From Opitutaceae bacterium (lineage in GTDB: Bacteria; Verrucomicrobiota; Verrucomicrobiia; Opitutales; Opitutaceae): DNA of 64,000 bases. The position numbers and the translations under genes were made by a program. The stretch lies in contig JAEUHC010000006.1 in NCBI GenBank assembly GCA_016794785.1, positions 124,001 through 188,000 on the forward strand, read 5' to 3'. Numbering within the stretch: the first letter of the stretch is position 1; the number at the start of each line of letters is the position of its first letter. The notes beneath the pieces are model-generated. The model saw nothing but the letters and a program-made list of their open reading frames with translations. It had not been told where the DNA came from and did no database searches. This document shows, piece after piece, positions 8,743 through 18,007 of the stretch.

Positions 8743-9716
8743 CCTTCGACCGGGAATTTCTTCGTTCGCCCGGAGGGCAGATCGTCCTCATCGCCGTCGT
8801 CGTCGCGATCGGTGGCGTCGTTGTGTGGTTGCAGCATCGCCGTCGGCAAACCTCACCGCTGCCCGCGGCAGCGACCAGCGCGCCGGTTGCGCTGCCGAAA
8901 TCGTTTGCCCGCGACATCCCGAAGTTTCCCAAGGCCGCGACATCGCCGGAGTCCGCGCCCAATCACCCGGGTTCAGCAGGGCCCGGTGCGCGGCCCGCGC
9001 CCACGGCGATCCAGCCGCTGACCCTGTTCGCCAGTGCACCGGCAGTCGCACCGCGGGCGAGCGCACCACTCGCACCCTACGGCCGTCTTATTCCCTGTGC
9101 GACTGTCGTAACCCTCGAATCTAATCGACTGGAGACACCGGTCATCGGACTCGTGACCGACGACGTCTGGCACGCCGGCCGGCTTGTCATCCCGTCCGGC
9201 GCAGAGGTGCACGGCCGCGCCGCGCTCGACCGCGCCCGCGAGCGGATCGCCGCGACCGGAGCTTGGCGCATCGTCTGGCGGACGCCGGGCGATGACAACG
9301 GCACCGAACTTGCCGTGCAGGGCCTCGCCCTCGACCGTGACCTCGACGGCGCGACTGGCCGATGGGGCGAGTCCGATGGTTCCGCCGGTCTGCGCGGTAT
9401 CATCGTCAAGACGAGCGACGACCGCGAACTGAAGCTCTTCGCCGCCACCTTTCTTTCCGGCGCGACCGCCGCGCTTCAGGACACGCGCGTCTCCAGCGGC
9501 TTGCTCGGCGAGGTCGCACTGCCCGCCGCCACCGCCCGCAACGCCGTCCTCGCCGGCGCCGGCGCGATCCTCCGCGATTACGCGCAGCAACTCCGTGAGG
9601 CCGTGGCGCGCGACGGCCTCTACCTCCGCGTGCCCTCCGGCAAGCCCTTCTACCTCTACGTCACCGAAACCCTCGACCGCGGCCGCGCCCAGCGCCCACC
9701 CACCACCACGCCATGA
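8739..9716 (+). CDS. VirB10/TrbI-like envelope-spanning scaffold
   Basis: A protein of 325 residues: a short cytoplasmic end, one membrane helix (about 14-32, IVLIAVVVAIGGVVVWLQ), a Pro/Ala-rich linker to about residue 110, then a beta-barrel-like domain. That domain contains LIPCATVVTLESNRLETPVI, then IPSGAEVHGRA, and the C-terminal VPSGKPFYLYVTETLDRG. These match TrbI/VirB10 proteins, which span both membranes and gate the outer-membrane pore. It overlaps neighbours by ATGA on both sides. This is the last recognisable virB gene before the pilus genes. Confidence 0.85.
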   Translation: MTFDREFLRSPGGQIVLIAVVVAIGGVVVWLQHRRRQTSPLPAAATSAPVALPKSFARDIPKFPKAATSPESAPNHPGSAGPGARPAPTAIQPLTLFASAPAVAPRASAPLAPYGRLIPCATVVTLESNRLETPVIGLVTDDVWHAGRLVIPSGAEVHGRAALDRARERIAATGAWRIVWRTPGDDNGTELAVQGLALDRDLDGATGRWGESDGSAGLRGIIVKTSDDRELKLFAATFLSGATAALQDTRVSSGLLGEVALPAATARNAVLAGAGAILRDYAQQLREAVARDGLYLRVPSGKPFYLYVTETLDRGRAQRPPTTTP

Positions 9717-10420
9717 AATTCGTCCTCCTCGTTGTTCCGCTTGTTCTCGCCGGCTGCCACACTGCGGCTCCCCGCGCGCTGCCGTTGCCGCAACCTCCGG
9801 CCGCACTCCCGGCGCCTGTCATCACGCCGCCTCCCGCGTCGAGTTCGACCGCGCATATCGCCTACGAGCAGAAGCTCCGGCAGCAGCGTCAAATCATCGA
9901 GGCGCTGATGAGCCAAAACGATGTGCTCACCGCCAAGCTGGAGGCGATGCCCTCGCTCCCGCCGCAGCCCCCGGTCGAGGAGGCGCCGCCGACCGTTGCG
10001 AAAGTGGAAACACGCAGCGAAACGCCACCGCCAGTCACGCCTCCGTCTCCGCCTGCGCCCGCCGTTCAAGCACCGCCGGCGCTGACGCCACCGCAACCCG
10101 AAGTCTTCCTCGCTCCCAACGCCGAGGGTATCATCGACCTCACCGCTTTGGCGGTGCCGGCGTCGGAGCCGACCAATCCGTTTGCTGTGCGATCCGCCGG
10201 CGCCGACCCGACGCGCGACCTGGTGTTCACCGTGAGCGGGATCGTCGGGGGACCCAGCCCGGTGGCGCTCGTCAATGGCCGCGCCGTCCAAGTCGGTGAG
10301 ACGATCGAGTCCCTGAAGCTCGAGCGCTGCGAACCCGACGCCGCGATCTTCCGGCGCGGCGAGCACCGGCTGCGCCTCTCCGTCGATCCGAAACCCGTTC
10401 GCATCCGCGGAGCGCTGTGA
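9713..10420 (+). CDS. lipoprotein with PilP/GspC-like C-terminal domain
   Basis: A protein of 235 residues with a lipoprotein signal (LVVPLVLAGC, cysteine 15), a short coiled-coil segment (EQKLRQQRQIIEALMSQND), a long Pro-rich linker, and a C-terminal beta domain of about 70 residues. That domain reads FTVSGIVGGPSPVALVNGRA and then VQVGETIESLKL, close to the PilP/GspC homology region that contacts secretin N-domains. It bridges the virB part and the pilus part of the operon: its start overlaps the VirB10-like stop, and its stop overlaps the GTG start of the PilC-like gene. The C-terminal match is good; the exact family is inferred. Confidence 0.65.
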   Translation: MKFVLLVVPLVLAGCHTAAPRALPLPQPPAALPAPVITPPPASSSTAHIAYEQKLRQQRQIIEALMSQNDVLTAKLEAMPSLPPQPPVEEAPPTVAKVETRSETPPPVTPPSPPAPAVQAPPALTPPQPEVFLAPNAEGIIDLTALAVPASEPTNPFAVRSAGADPTRDLVFTVSGIVGGPSPVALVNGRAVQVGETIESLKLERCEPDAAIFRRGEHRLRLSVDPKPVRIRGAL

Positions 10421-11625
10421 CCATGCCCGCCTTCGCCGCCACGGTCATCGACGCGCTCGGACGTGAGCGCTCCGGCGTCTGGGATGCCGCCGACGCCACC
10501 GCGCTGCGCGCGCGGCTGCGCGCCGAGTCGCTCTGGCCCGTGCGCATTGCCGGCGCCAGACCGGATCGACGCTTCGCCCGGCTGAGTTTGCCGACCCGCG
10601 AACTCGTCGCGCTGCTCCATCAACTGGAATTGCAGGTGCTCGCCGGCGTCACGCCCGATGCGGCGCTCGCCCAGCTCGCGACCGATTTGCCGGCCGGCCC
10701 GGCGCGCTCGCTGCTCGCCCACCTGCACCGCGAAGTGGCGCAGGGTTCGCCGATCCACGTCGCGTGCCGAGCCTGCCCGCGCATTTTCCCGGCCGAACTG
10801 GCGGCCGTAGTCGCCGCTGGCGAGGCGTCCGCCCGGCTGCCGGAGGCGCTGCGTGCGCTGGCCGCACACCTCGCGAGCAATGAAGAGCTGAGGCGCACGG
10901 CGCGCCGCGCGCTCATCTACCCGGGCATCGTGCTGACGGCGACGGCCGGTCTCATCGTCTTTCTGCTGGGTGGGGTGGTCCCGCGCTTCGCGGAAATTTT
11001 CTCGTCGCTGCACATCACGCTCCCTTGGCTTACGGTCGCGCTGATCAAGACGAGCGAGTTGCTGCGCCAAGGATGGCCGATGCTGGCCGCCGTCGCGACG
11101 CTCGCCGGGGCCGCGCTTATCGTCGCCACGCGCGCGCCGCGTCTGCGGCTCTGGCGCGATCGCCTCGCGCTACGTCTGCCGGTGCTCGGTGAAACGTTTC
11201 GCTGCCTCTCGACAGCGCGCGTCGCCGCTCACGTGCGGCTCATGCACGAGGCCGGCGTGCCGCTGCTCGCCGCGCTCGCCACGGGCGCGGAGCTGGCCGG
11301 CAACGCCGCGATCTCCCGCGATCTGCTCGCGGCCCGGACGGGCGTGGCCGCGGGCAAGACACTCTGCGACGCGCTCCCGTCCGGCCATCACCTCCCCAAC
11401 TTCTTCGTCCCTGCGCTTCGCGCGGGTGAAACTACCGGTCAGCTCGCCGCCGCGCTGCGCCACATCGAAACCTACGCCGCGACCCGCGCCCGCGAACAAC
11501 TTGCGACCGCGCTCGCCTGGCTCGAACCCGTCACCCTCACCGCGCTCACCGCCATCGTCGGCGCCATCGCGCTCTCCTTCTTCCTCCCGCTCTTCGCCCT
11601 TCTCGGCGGCGTCAACGCCCGCTGA
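10417..11625 (+). CDS. type IV pilus/type II secretion inner-membrane platform protein (PilC/GspF family)
   Basis: A protein of 402 residues with the two-copy T2SSF plan. Copy one contains LPTRELVALLHQLELQVLAG, VVAAGEASARLPEALRALA and a helix (GIVLTATAGLIVFLLGGVVP). Copy two contains LSTARVAAHVRLMHEAGVPL, ALRAGETTGQLAAALRHIE and a final pair of hydrophobic helices. PilC/GspF is the platform on which the assembly ATPase drives pilin polymerisation. The start is GTG at 10417, overlapping the previous stop as GTGA; an ATG lies six bases later. Confidence 0.9.
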   Translation: MTMPAFAATVIDALGRERSGVWDAADATALRARLRAESLWPVRIAGARPDRRFARLSLPTRELVALLHQLELQVLAGVTPDAALAQLATDLPAGPARSLLAHLHREVAQGSPIHVACRACPRIFPAELAAVVAAGEASARLPEALRALAAHLASNEELRRTARRALIYPGIVLTATAGLIVFLLGGVVPRFAEIFSSLHITLPWLTVALIKTSELLRQGWPMLAAVATLAGAALIVATRAPRLRLWRDRLALRLPVLGETFRCLSTARVAAHVRLMHEAGVPLLAALATGAELAGNAAISRDLLAARTGVAAGKTLCDALPSGHHLPNFFVPALRAGETTGQLAAALRHIETYAATRAREQLATALAWLEPVTLTALTAIVGAIALSFFLPLFALLGGVNAR

Positions 11626-11640
11626 TTTTCCGTCCCACTT

Positions 11641-12561
11641 ATGTCGCGTCATTTCACACGCCGGGCCACTGCCTTGCCCGGATTTTCCCTCCTCGAGCTC
11701 GTTCTCGTCCTCTTCGTCCTCGGCGCGCTCGCCGCCGTGCTCACGCCGTCGGTGCGTGACATCATCGAGCGCAGCCGGCGCGACGCCGAAGCGCGCTCCC
11801 TCGATGAGATCAGCGCCACCATCGCGGCGTCCTTTGAGCAGACGGATCTGTCCAATCTGAACGTCGCCGCCCTGCCGGGCACGATCGGCGCCACCGACAC
11901 GCCGACCGCATTCTCCCTCTCAACGGCGCCGGTCTACACCACCACCGATCCCTATGCGTGGTTCGCCAAGGTAGCGCGTGGTCGCGGGCACGCAGTGCAG
12001 GCGGGACTGCCGCCGATGGCGCAGGCGGCGCTGCGTGGCATCGCTTACAACCCGCTCGGCAATCCGCGCCTCCTCTTCGCCGCACCCGACGAACCGGGCC
12101 GTCAGCGTTTTCTGCTCGTGAGCCTCACCGCGCCGAGCGACCGGCTCGCTCTTCCAGCTTACGAGGCGGGTCTCGGTTGGTTCGACGCGATCTGGAATCA
12201 CGATTGGGAAAGTCGCACCGCCACACTGCCGAGTTACTGGCAAAGTCGCCTCATGGCGGCGCAGGCCACGGCCTGGCACGAGGGCTCCGGTGGCCTGACC
12301 CAGGTCAGCCGCTGTGTCGTGCGTCGGATCGTGCTCCCGAAGTTTCGCGTGACGGTGAACAGCAACCACCCGACCGAGGCGGCGTTCGTTTCCTTCAACA
12401 ACACGCCGAACGCGTTCACCGCGCCGGCCAATTCCGGTGCCGCCACCACACCCGAAATCCTCGGCGGCCGACTCATCACCCTAAACCGCGGCACCGCGTG
12501 GCCCGGCGTGGAGGCACTGCGCTTCCACCTCCGCGAAAACGCCACCGCCACCCTCCAATGA
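11641..12561 (+). CDS. type IV prepilin-like protein, long form
   Basis: A protein of 306 residues with a class III signal: a short basic leader, cleavage expected at LPG/FSLLELVLVLFVLGALAA, and Glu at position 5 of the mature protein. The leader is typical of substrates for a PilD-type prepilin peptidase, none of which is in this window. The globular part is large for a major pilin, and the gene directly precedes a giant repeat protein with ATGA coupling. It may therefore be a minor pilin or tip component rather than the shaft subunit (inference). It follows the PilC-like gene by 15 bases. Confidence 0.8.
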   Translation: MSRHFTRRATALPGFSLLELVLVLFVLGALAAVLTPSVRDIIERSRRDAEARSLDEISATIAASFEQTDLSNLNVAALPGTIGATDTPTAFSLSTAPVYTTTDPYAWFAKVARGRGHAVQAGLPPMAQAALRGIAYNPLGNPRLLFAAPDEPGRQRFLLVSLTAPSDRLALPAYEAGLGWFDAIWNHDWESRTATLPSYWQSRLMAAQATAWHEGSGGLTQVSRCVVRRIVLPKFRVTVNSNHPTEAAFVSFNNTPNAFTAPANSGAATTPEILGGRLITLNRGTAWPGVEALRFHLRENATATLQ

Positions 12562-15500
12562 AGTTCTCCTCGGTCATCGTTTCCTCCCTTTCCGTTCTGC
12601 TCGGCGGCTTGGCAGTGCGCGCTCAGCCGGCCAATCCGGCCGCCTTCGGTTCGACTGTGACGATCTGGTCCTCGCACACGACCGTTCGTGAGCGCATCGA
12701 CGCCGGCGTCAACGAGCGCATCGAACTCTGGAACCGCGCGTGGATCGTCAGCCCGACCGGAGCCACCTACATCGACACGAACAACTATGGTCTCGGCGGC
12801 AGCGACGGTTTCTCGACGACGACAGTGACGCTGAACGAGGTCGGCCGCTGGGCCTGGTGGACGACGGACGGCGGCGCCATCGACAGCTTCCGGTTCGGCG
12901 ACAGCGCGAGCACCTGGTATATGTTTCCGCACAATCCGCCCAACGGCGTCGGCTACGGCGGCGCAGGCACGGCACTCGGTTCGTTCATCGACGTGGCCGC
13001 GGCACCGACTTTCACGCTGACCACCGGCACTCTCGGGAGTGGCTCCGTGAGCGGCGGAGGCAGCTACGCGGCCGGTGCGACCGCCACGGTGACCGCGACG
13101 CCGTTTGGAGGCTCAACGTTCAGCGGCTGGCAAGGCGCGCTCTCCGGGAGCGCCAATCCCGCGTCGCTCACGATGGATGCCAACAAAAGCGTGAGCGCCG
13201 TTTTCGCCGCGGCCAACGCCGCGCCGACCATCGCGTGGACCTCCGCTCCGGCCAACGCAGCGAGCGGGCAAAACTACACGGTCTCGGCGCATGGCCATGA
13301 CGCCGACGGCAACCTCACGCAGGTCAACGTGTGGAAGAACGGCGCGCCGTTCGCGTTCGGCGGCGGCGGCAACGGCTTCGACAGCGACTCCGGCAACGCG
13401 ACCTTCGACTCCGGACCCGCCGCCGTCACGTTCACCGCCAACGCCGTCGATGCGAACGGTGCGACCTCCCCGACGATTTCCCATGCGGTAACGATCAGCG
13501 CCGCGAATCGCTCGCCCACGATCGCGTGGACCTCGACGCCGGGTTCGGTCGCCAGCGGCCAGAGCTACACTGTCTCCGCGCGCGGCCACGACGACGACGG
13601 CAACCTCGCGCAGGTGAACGTCTGGAAGGACGGTTCCCCCTTCGCGTTCGCGGGCGGCGGCAATGGCACCGACGGCGATTCCGGCAACGCGACCTCGGAC
13701 ACCGGCCCGGCGACCATCACGTTCACCGCGCAGGCCGTCGATGCCAACGGCGCGACCTCGGCGGTGATTTCGCAGACCGTATCTATCGCCGCGGCGAACA
13801 CGGCACCGACCATCGCGTGGAACACCACGCCGGGTTCCGTCGCGAGCGGACAGAGCTACACGATTTCCGCGCACGGCCACGATGCCGATGGCAATCTCGC
13901 GCAGGTCAACGTGTGGAAGAACGGCGGGGCCTTTGCCTTCGCGGGCGGCGGCAACGGCACCGATGGCGATTCCGGCAACACGACCTCCGACAGTGGCCCC
14001 GCCGCCATCACTTTCACGGCCAACGCGGTCGATTCGCTCGGCGCGACTTCTGCCACGATCAGCCAGACCGTTGCGGTCACCGCCCCCGCCGCCGTGTCAG
14101 CGTCCATCAGCGCCTCGCCGACGACAGCGACCGCGCCTGGGGCGAGCACGATCACGTGGGCGAGCGCCAACGCCTCGTCGGTGAGCGTGAGCGGCCCCGG
14201 TCTCAGCAGCGCGGCCGCGAGCGGATCGCAGGCGGTGAACGGCCTCCCGGTGGGCACCCATACGTTCACCATCACCGCGCAAGGTAACGGCGGCCCGGTC
14301 ACGCAGACCGCGTCCGTCACAGTCGCGCCGGCCGCGAGCGTCACCGCCTCGATTAGCGCGTCGCCCACGTCCGCCACCGCGCCGGGCGCTTCGACCATCA
14401 TGTGGTCGAGTGCGAACGCGACCGCAGTTTCCGTCTCCGGCACCGGCCTGAGCAGCACCGCAACGAGCGGCAGCCAGAACGTGACCGGCCTCGCCGCGGG
14501 CAGCCACGACTACACGATCACCGCGCAGGGGCCCGGCGGTCCGATGACACAGATCGCGACCGTCGTAGTTTCATCCGCCGCCTCCGTGTCCGGCTCAATC
14601 GCAGCCAGCCCCGCGAGCGGTATCGCGCCGCTTTCAACGACCGTTTCGTGGAGCACGGCCAACGCGACTGCGGTTTCCATTTCCGGTCCGTCGCTGAACA
14701 GCACGGCGGCGAACGGCGCGCAAAACGTGAGCGGACTCACCGTCGGCACGCACACCTTCACCCTGACCGCCCAAGGTCCCGGCGTCCCGATTACGCGCAG
14801 CACGTCCGTCACCGTCAGCCCCGCGGCGCCGACAGTTTCCGCCGCACTCAGCGCGTCGCCCACGACCGCGACCGCACCCGGTGCGACGACCCTCACGTGG
14901 AGCACAGCGAACGCGACAGCCGTGTCGGTCAGCGGGCCAGGCCTCGCGAGCACCGCCACGAACGGCACGCAAACCGTGACCAGACTCGCAGCGGGCACGC
15001 ATGTGTTCACGCTGACCGCGCAGGGCAACGGCGGACCGCTTACACGCACGGCGACCGTGACCGTGAATCCACCGTCGGGCCTCGCCGCGGCGATCAGCGT
15101 CTCGCCCGCAACCATAAACGTCGGCGGCTCCGCCACGCTCACGTGGAGCACTGCTAACGCGTCGTCCGTGCATGTCACCGGCTTCGGCATCACGGGCAGC
15201 CCGTATCAGTCGAACCCGAACTTCACCGTCAACATCGGCGGCCTGCCGCCGGGCCAATCCACGTGGACGCTGATCGCCGAAGGTCCCGGCGGGCCGGTGA
15301 CCCGCACGGCGACGATCGCGGTGAACAGCATCGACGGGTTTGCCGGCTCGCTGACGGTTTCGCCGACCGTTATCTACTCGAACCAGAGCGCCACGCTCGC
15401 GTGGACTTCGAGCGGTGCGAACTTTCGGTGGATTCACGGGCAGCTCCCGAGCTACAACGGCGTTTCGATCTATCCTGCGCCCACCAGCGGCTCCAGCGTC

Positions 15501-16580
15501 ATTCCCGCGCTTCCACCGGGCGATTACAGCTTCGTGTTCGAGTATGGACCCGGCGCGTTCAGCGCGACCCGCGGTGCCTACGCCTACCTGACGGTCCTCG
15601 GTGTCGACCGCACCGTAACGGCTTCGGTGTCGCCTGCCGGGACCGGCGTGGTCACGGGCGCAGGCACCTACCCCGAGGGCGCGAGCGCTACGCTCACCGC
15701 GACACCGGATGCGACCCACGTGTTCACGGGCTGGTCCGGCGATCTCGCCGGCACGGCCAATCCGCTCACGTTCACGGTCGGCGCACAAAACTACGCGCTC
15801 ACGGCGAACTTCGCGCTGCGCACCTATTCGGTCGTGGCCAACGTCGCGCCGGCCGGCGCGGGCTCGGTCAGCGGCGCGGGCACCTACAACGCCGGCGCCA
15901 CCGCGATCCTTACGGCTACACCGAACGCGACGCACGCCTTCAGCGGCTGGACGGGAGATGTTATGGGCACCGCAAACCCGCTCGTCGTCACCGTCAACGG
16001 CAACACGAGTGTCGTCGCCAACTTCGTCGCCACCGGTTACGCGCTCACGACCGCCGCGACCGCCGGCGGCAGCGTCACGCCCGGCGGCGTGTATCCCGCG
16101 GGCTCGATCGTCACGGTCGGCGCGACCCCCGATGCCACCCATCGCTTCTTCGACTGGAGCGGTGACGCGAGCGGTGCGGCGCCCTCCATCGCGGTCACGA
16201 TGGATCGCGCGAAGTTCGTCCAGGCCAACTTCGTGCCCAAGACGGCCCAGACGATTGCCTTCGATCCGCCGGGCGACCGCGCGGTCAGTTCGCCGCCGTT
16301 CGCGCTCGTCGCCAGCGCATCGTCGGGGCTGCCCGTGTCCTTCTCGCTCCTCGGCGGCCCGGCCACGCTCACTGGCGCCACGGTGCAGCTCACCGGCGCC
16401 GGGTCCGTGAGCGTCCAGGCAAACCAGCCGGGCGATGCGTTCTTCCTCCCCGCGCCGCCGGTTACCCGAACGTTCAACGCGGTTGCTGCCGCGACGCTCA
16501 AATATCGCGGCGAGGCCCGCACGCTCCTCCGCGACGAATCCACGTCCGCTCCGCCGCCCTACGTGAGCGAGAAACCCTAA
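12558..16580 (+). CDS. giant secreted repeat protein, candidate pilus-associated adhesin
   Basis: A protein of 1340 residues with a signal peptide (MKFSSVIVSSLSVLLGGLAV). Repeats follow in blocks: an InlB-type repeat near 150-215; three Ig/cadherin-like repeats of about 98 residues, each with HGHDxDGNLxQVNVWKxG or a close variant (about 215-515); five or six Ig-like repeats of about 80 residues beginning SASPTTATAPGASTITW or similar (515-930); then three InlB-type repeats with FTGWSGDLAGTANPL-like cores (about 1015-1225). The tail is short and polar, without an LPxTG motif or autotransporter barrel. Embedded between a prepilin-like gene (ATGA) and the secretin gene, it is most simply a surface or pilus-tip adhesin. 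The repeats are seen directly; the role is inferred. Confidence 0.75.
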   Translation: MKFSSVIVSSLSVLLGGLAVRAQPANPAAFGSTVTIWSSHTTVRERIDAGVNERIELWNRAWIVSPTGATYIDTNNYGLGGSDGFSTTTVTLNEVGRWAWWTTDGGAIDSFRFGDSASTWYMFPHNPPNGVGYGGAGTALGSFIDVAAAPTFTLTTGTLGSGSVSGGGSYAAGATATVTATPFGGSTFSGWQGALSGSANPASLTMDANKSVSAVFAAANAAPTIAWTSAPANAASGQNYTVSAHGHDADGNLTQVNVWKNGAPFAFGGGGNGFDSDSGNATFDSGPAAVTFTANAVDANGATSPTISHAVTISAANRSPTIAWTSTPGSVASGQSYTVSARGHDDDGNLAQVNVWKDGSPFAFAGGGNGTDGDSGNATSDTGPATITFTAQAVDANGATSAVISQTVSIAAANTAPTIAWNTTPGSVASGQSYTISAHGHDADGNLAQVNVWKNGGAFAFAGGGNGTDGDSGNTTSDSGPAAITFTANAVDSLGATSATISQTVAVTAPAAVSASISASPTTATAPGASTITWASANASSVSVSGPGLSSAAASGSQAVNGLPVGTHTFTITAQGNGGPVTQTASVTVAPAASVTASISASPTSATAPGASTIMWSSANATAVSVSGTGLSSTATSGSQNVTGLAAGSHDYTITAQGPGGPMTQIATVVVSSAASVSGSIAASPASGIAPLSTTVSWSTANATAVSISGPSLNSTAANGAQNVSGLTVGTHTFTLTAQGPGVPITRSTSVTVSPAAPTVSAALSASPTTATAPGATTLTWSTANATAVSVSGPGLASTATNGTQTVTRLAAGTHVFTLTAQGNGGPLTRTATVTVNPPSGLAAAISVSPATINVGGSATLTWSTANASSVHVTGFGITGSPYQSNPNFTVNIGGLPPGQSTWTLIAEGPGGPVTRTATIAVNSIDGFAGSLTVSPTVIYSNQSATLAWTSSGANFRWIHGQLPSYNGVSIYPAPTSGSSVIPALPPGDYSFVFEYGPGAFSATRGAYAYLTVLGVDRTVTASVSPAGTGVVTGAGTYPEGASATLTATPDATHVFTGWSGDLAGTANPLTFTVGAQNYALTANFALRTYSVVANVAPAGAGSVSGAGTYNAGATAILTATPNATHAFSGWTGDVMGTANPLVVTVNGNTSVVANFVATGYALTTAATAGGSVTPGGVYPAGSIVTVGATPDATHRFFDWSGDASGAAPSIAVTMDRAKFVQANFVPKTAQTIAFDPPGDRAVSSPPFALVASASSGLPVSFSLLGGPATLTGATVQLTGAGSVSVQANQPGDAFFLPAPPVTRTFNAVAAATLKYRGEARTLLRDESTSAPPPYVSEKP

Positions 16581-16592
16581 GCCAATTTTTTC

Positions 16593-18005
16593 ATGAAAAC
16601 CGTCCTCTATTTCCTGCTCGTGCTCGGTCTCGCCCATGCGGCGGAGCCGACCACCCTCGATCAACCCGTCGGTGCGCTCCGCTTCGAAAAAGCGCCGTTG
16701 CCAGCCGCGCTACGCACGCTCGGCCGCGCCGCGAATGTCGCGGTCCACGCGGAACCCGATCTCGCCGCCGAAATATCCGTGGATTTTTCGGGCGGGAATC
16801 TGCGCGAGGCGCTCGCCGCAATTGTCGCTTCGGGTGGCTTGTGGGTTGAAGTGACGGAGGCCGGAGTCGTTGTGCGCGCGCGTAAGACTGTGCTCTACGC
16901 CATCGACTATCCGCAGCTCACGCGCAGCGGCTCCGGCAGCGCCTTCATTACACTCGGCGGCGCGACCGGCGGAGGTGTCGGCGGCTCCGCACTTGGCGGC
17001 GTGTCGGCCGCAACGTCCGCACATCCGCAGACGTTTGCCGGCGGCAACACTGCGTCGGACGCGACGCAGGTTTCCATCTCGCAGGAGAACCAGAATACAT
17101 TCTGGGCAAACCTCGAAGCCGAGCTGCGCGCGATGCTGAAGGACGGCGACGCGCTTGTCCTGAATCGCTTTAGCGGCGTCGCGCAAATCTCCGCGCCGGT
17201 GCGCCGGCACGACTCGATCCGCGCCTTTATAGACCTCGTCAACCGCCGCATCACGCAGCAGGTCGAAATCGAGGCGCGGCTGGTCGAAGTGACGCTGCGC
17301 GACGAGCAAAAGCTTGGCGTCGATTGGGAGGTCGCGAGCACGCTGCTCGACGGCGTGCGCGTGCAAGCGCGTGCGCCGGTCGAAGTCGCCGGCGTTGGCG
17401 GCAGTGTGCTGGGCGCCAGCACCTTTGCCGCGACGCTCGGCCTCGGTCGCGCCAATGCGATCATCCAGGCGCTCAAGCAGCAGGGTGACGTGAAGACGGT
17501 GGCGCAACCGCGGCTCCGCGCGCTCAACAACCAGACGGCGTTCATCAAGGTCGGCGAAGACCGTCCGTTTTTCAGATTGCAGCAGACGACAACGCTGCAA
17601 CAGCCGGGCGCTACGACCGCGTTTAATCAGACGCAGGAGAACTTCACGGTTTCCACAATCACCATCGGCACCATCCTCGCCGTCACCCCGCAGATCGACG
17701 GCGACCGCGTGATCACGCTCGACGTGCTGCCGGCAATTACACGCCTGCAAAGCATCGTCACCAGCCCCGACGGGCGGCAGACGGCGCCGGTCACGGAAGT
17801 GAAGCAGGCGTCCACCATCGTGCGGCTGCGCGACGGCGAGACCGCGATCATCGGCGGCCTCATCTCAGAGGAGAGCGGCGAGACGGTGCGGCGCGTCCCG
17901 GTGCTCGGGAGCGTGCCGGTCCTCGGCGCGGCGTTCAGCAGCAAGGCCACGCTCCGCGCCCGCAAAGAACTCGTGATCTTCCTCACGCCCCGGCTCGTCC
18001 GCTGA
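16593..18005 (+). CDS. secretin, PilQ/PilN/GspD family outer-membrane pore
   Basis: A protein of 470 residues with a signal peptide (VLYFLLVLGLAHA). A short N-domain resembles the secretin/TonB N-terminal fold (about 25-90). The C-terminal secretin core contains VEIEARLVEVTLRDEQKLGV, VAQPRLRALNNQTAFIKVGE, the ASTIVRLRDGETAIIGGLIS motif and the end VPVLGSVPVLGAAFSSK. It forms the multimeric outer-membrane channel for pilus exit. With only one small N-domain it is shorter than GspD and closer to MshL or conjugative-pilus PilN secretins. It starts 12 bases after the repeat protein. Confidence 0.92.
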   Translation: MKTVLYFLLVLGLAHAAEPTTLDQPVGALRFEKAPLPAALRTLGRAANVAVHAEPDLAAEISVDFSGGNLREALAAIVASGGLWVEVTEAGVVVRARKTVLYAIDYPQLTRSGSGSAFITLGGATGGGVGGSALGGVSAATSAHPQTFAGGNTASDATQVSISQENQNTFWANLEAELRAMLKDGDALVLNRFSGVAQISAPVRRHDSIRAFIDLVNRRITQQVEIEARLVEVTLRDEQKLGVDWEVASTLLDGVRVQARAPVEVAGVGGSVLGASTFAATLGLGRANAIIQALKQQGDVKTVAQPRLRALNNQTAFIKVGEDRPFFRLQQTTTLQQPGATTAFNQTQENFTVSTITIGTILAVTPQIDGDRVITLDVLPAITRLQSIVTSPDGRQTAPVTEVKQASTIVRLRDGETAIIGGLISEESGETVRRVPVLGSVPVLGAAFSSKATLRARKELVIFLTPRLVR

Positions 18006-18007
18006 CC

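Noticed and set aside
11958..12557. Upstream extension of the giant repeat protein
   Set aside because: It would overlap the prepilin-like gene in another frame and is Arg-rich; the ATG at 12558 has a proper signal peptide and an ATGA junction.
14634..16664. Minus-strand open frame of 676 codons opposite the giant repeat protein
   Set aside because: It mirrors the repeats of the plus-strand gene, is Arg/Gly-rich and matches no family; high GC keeps the antisense frame open.
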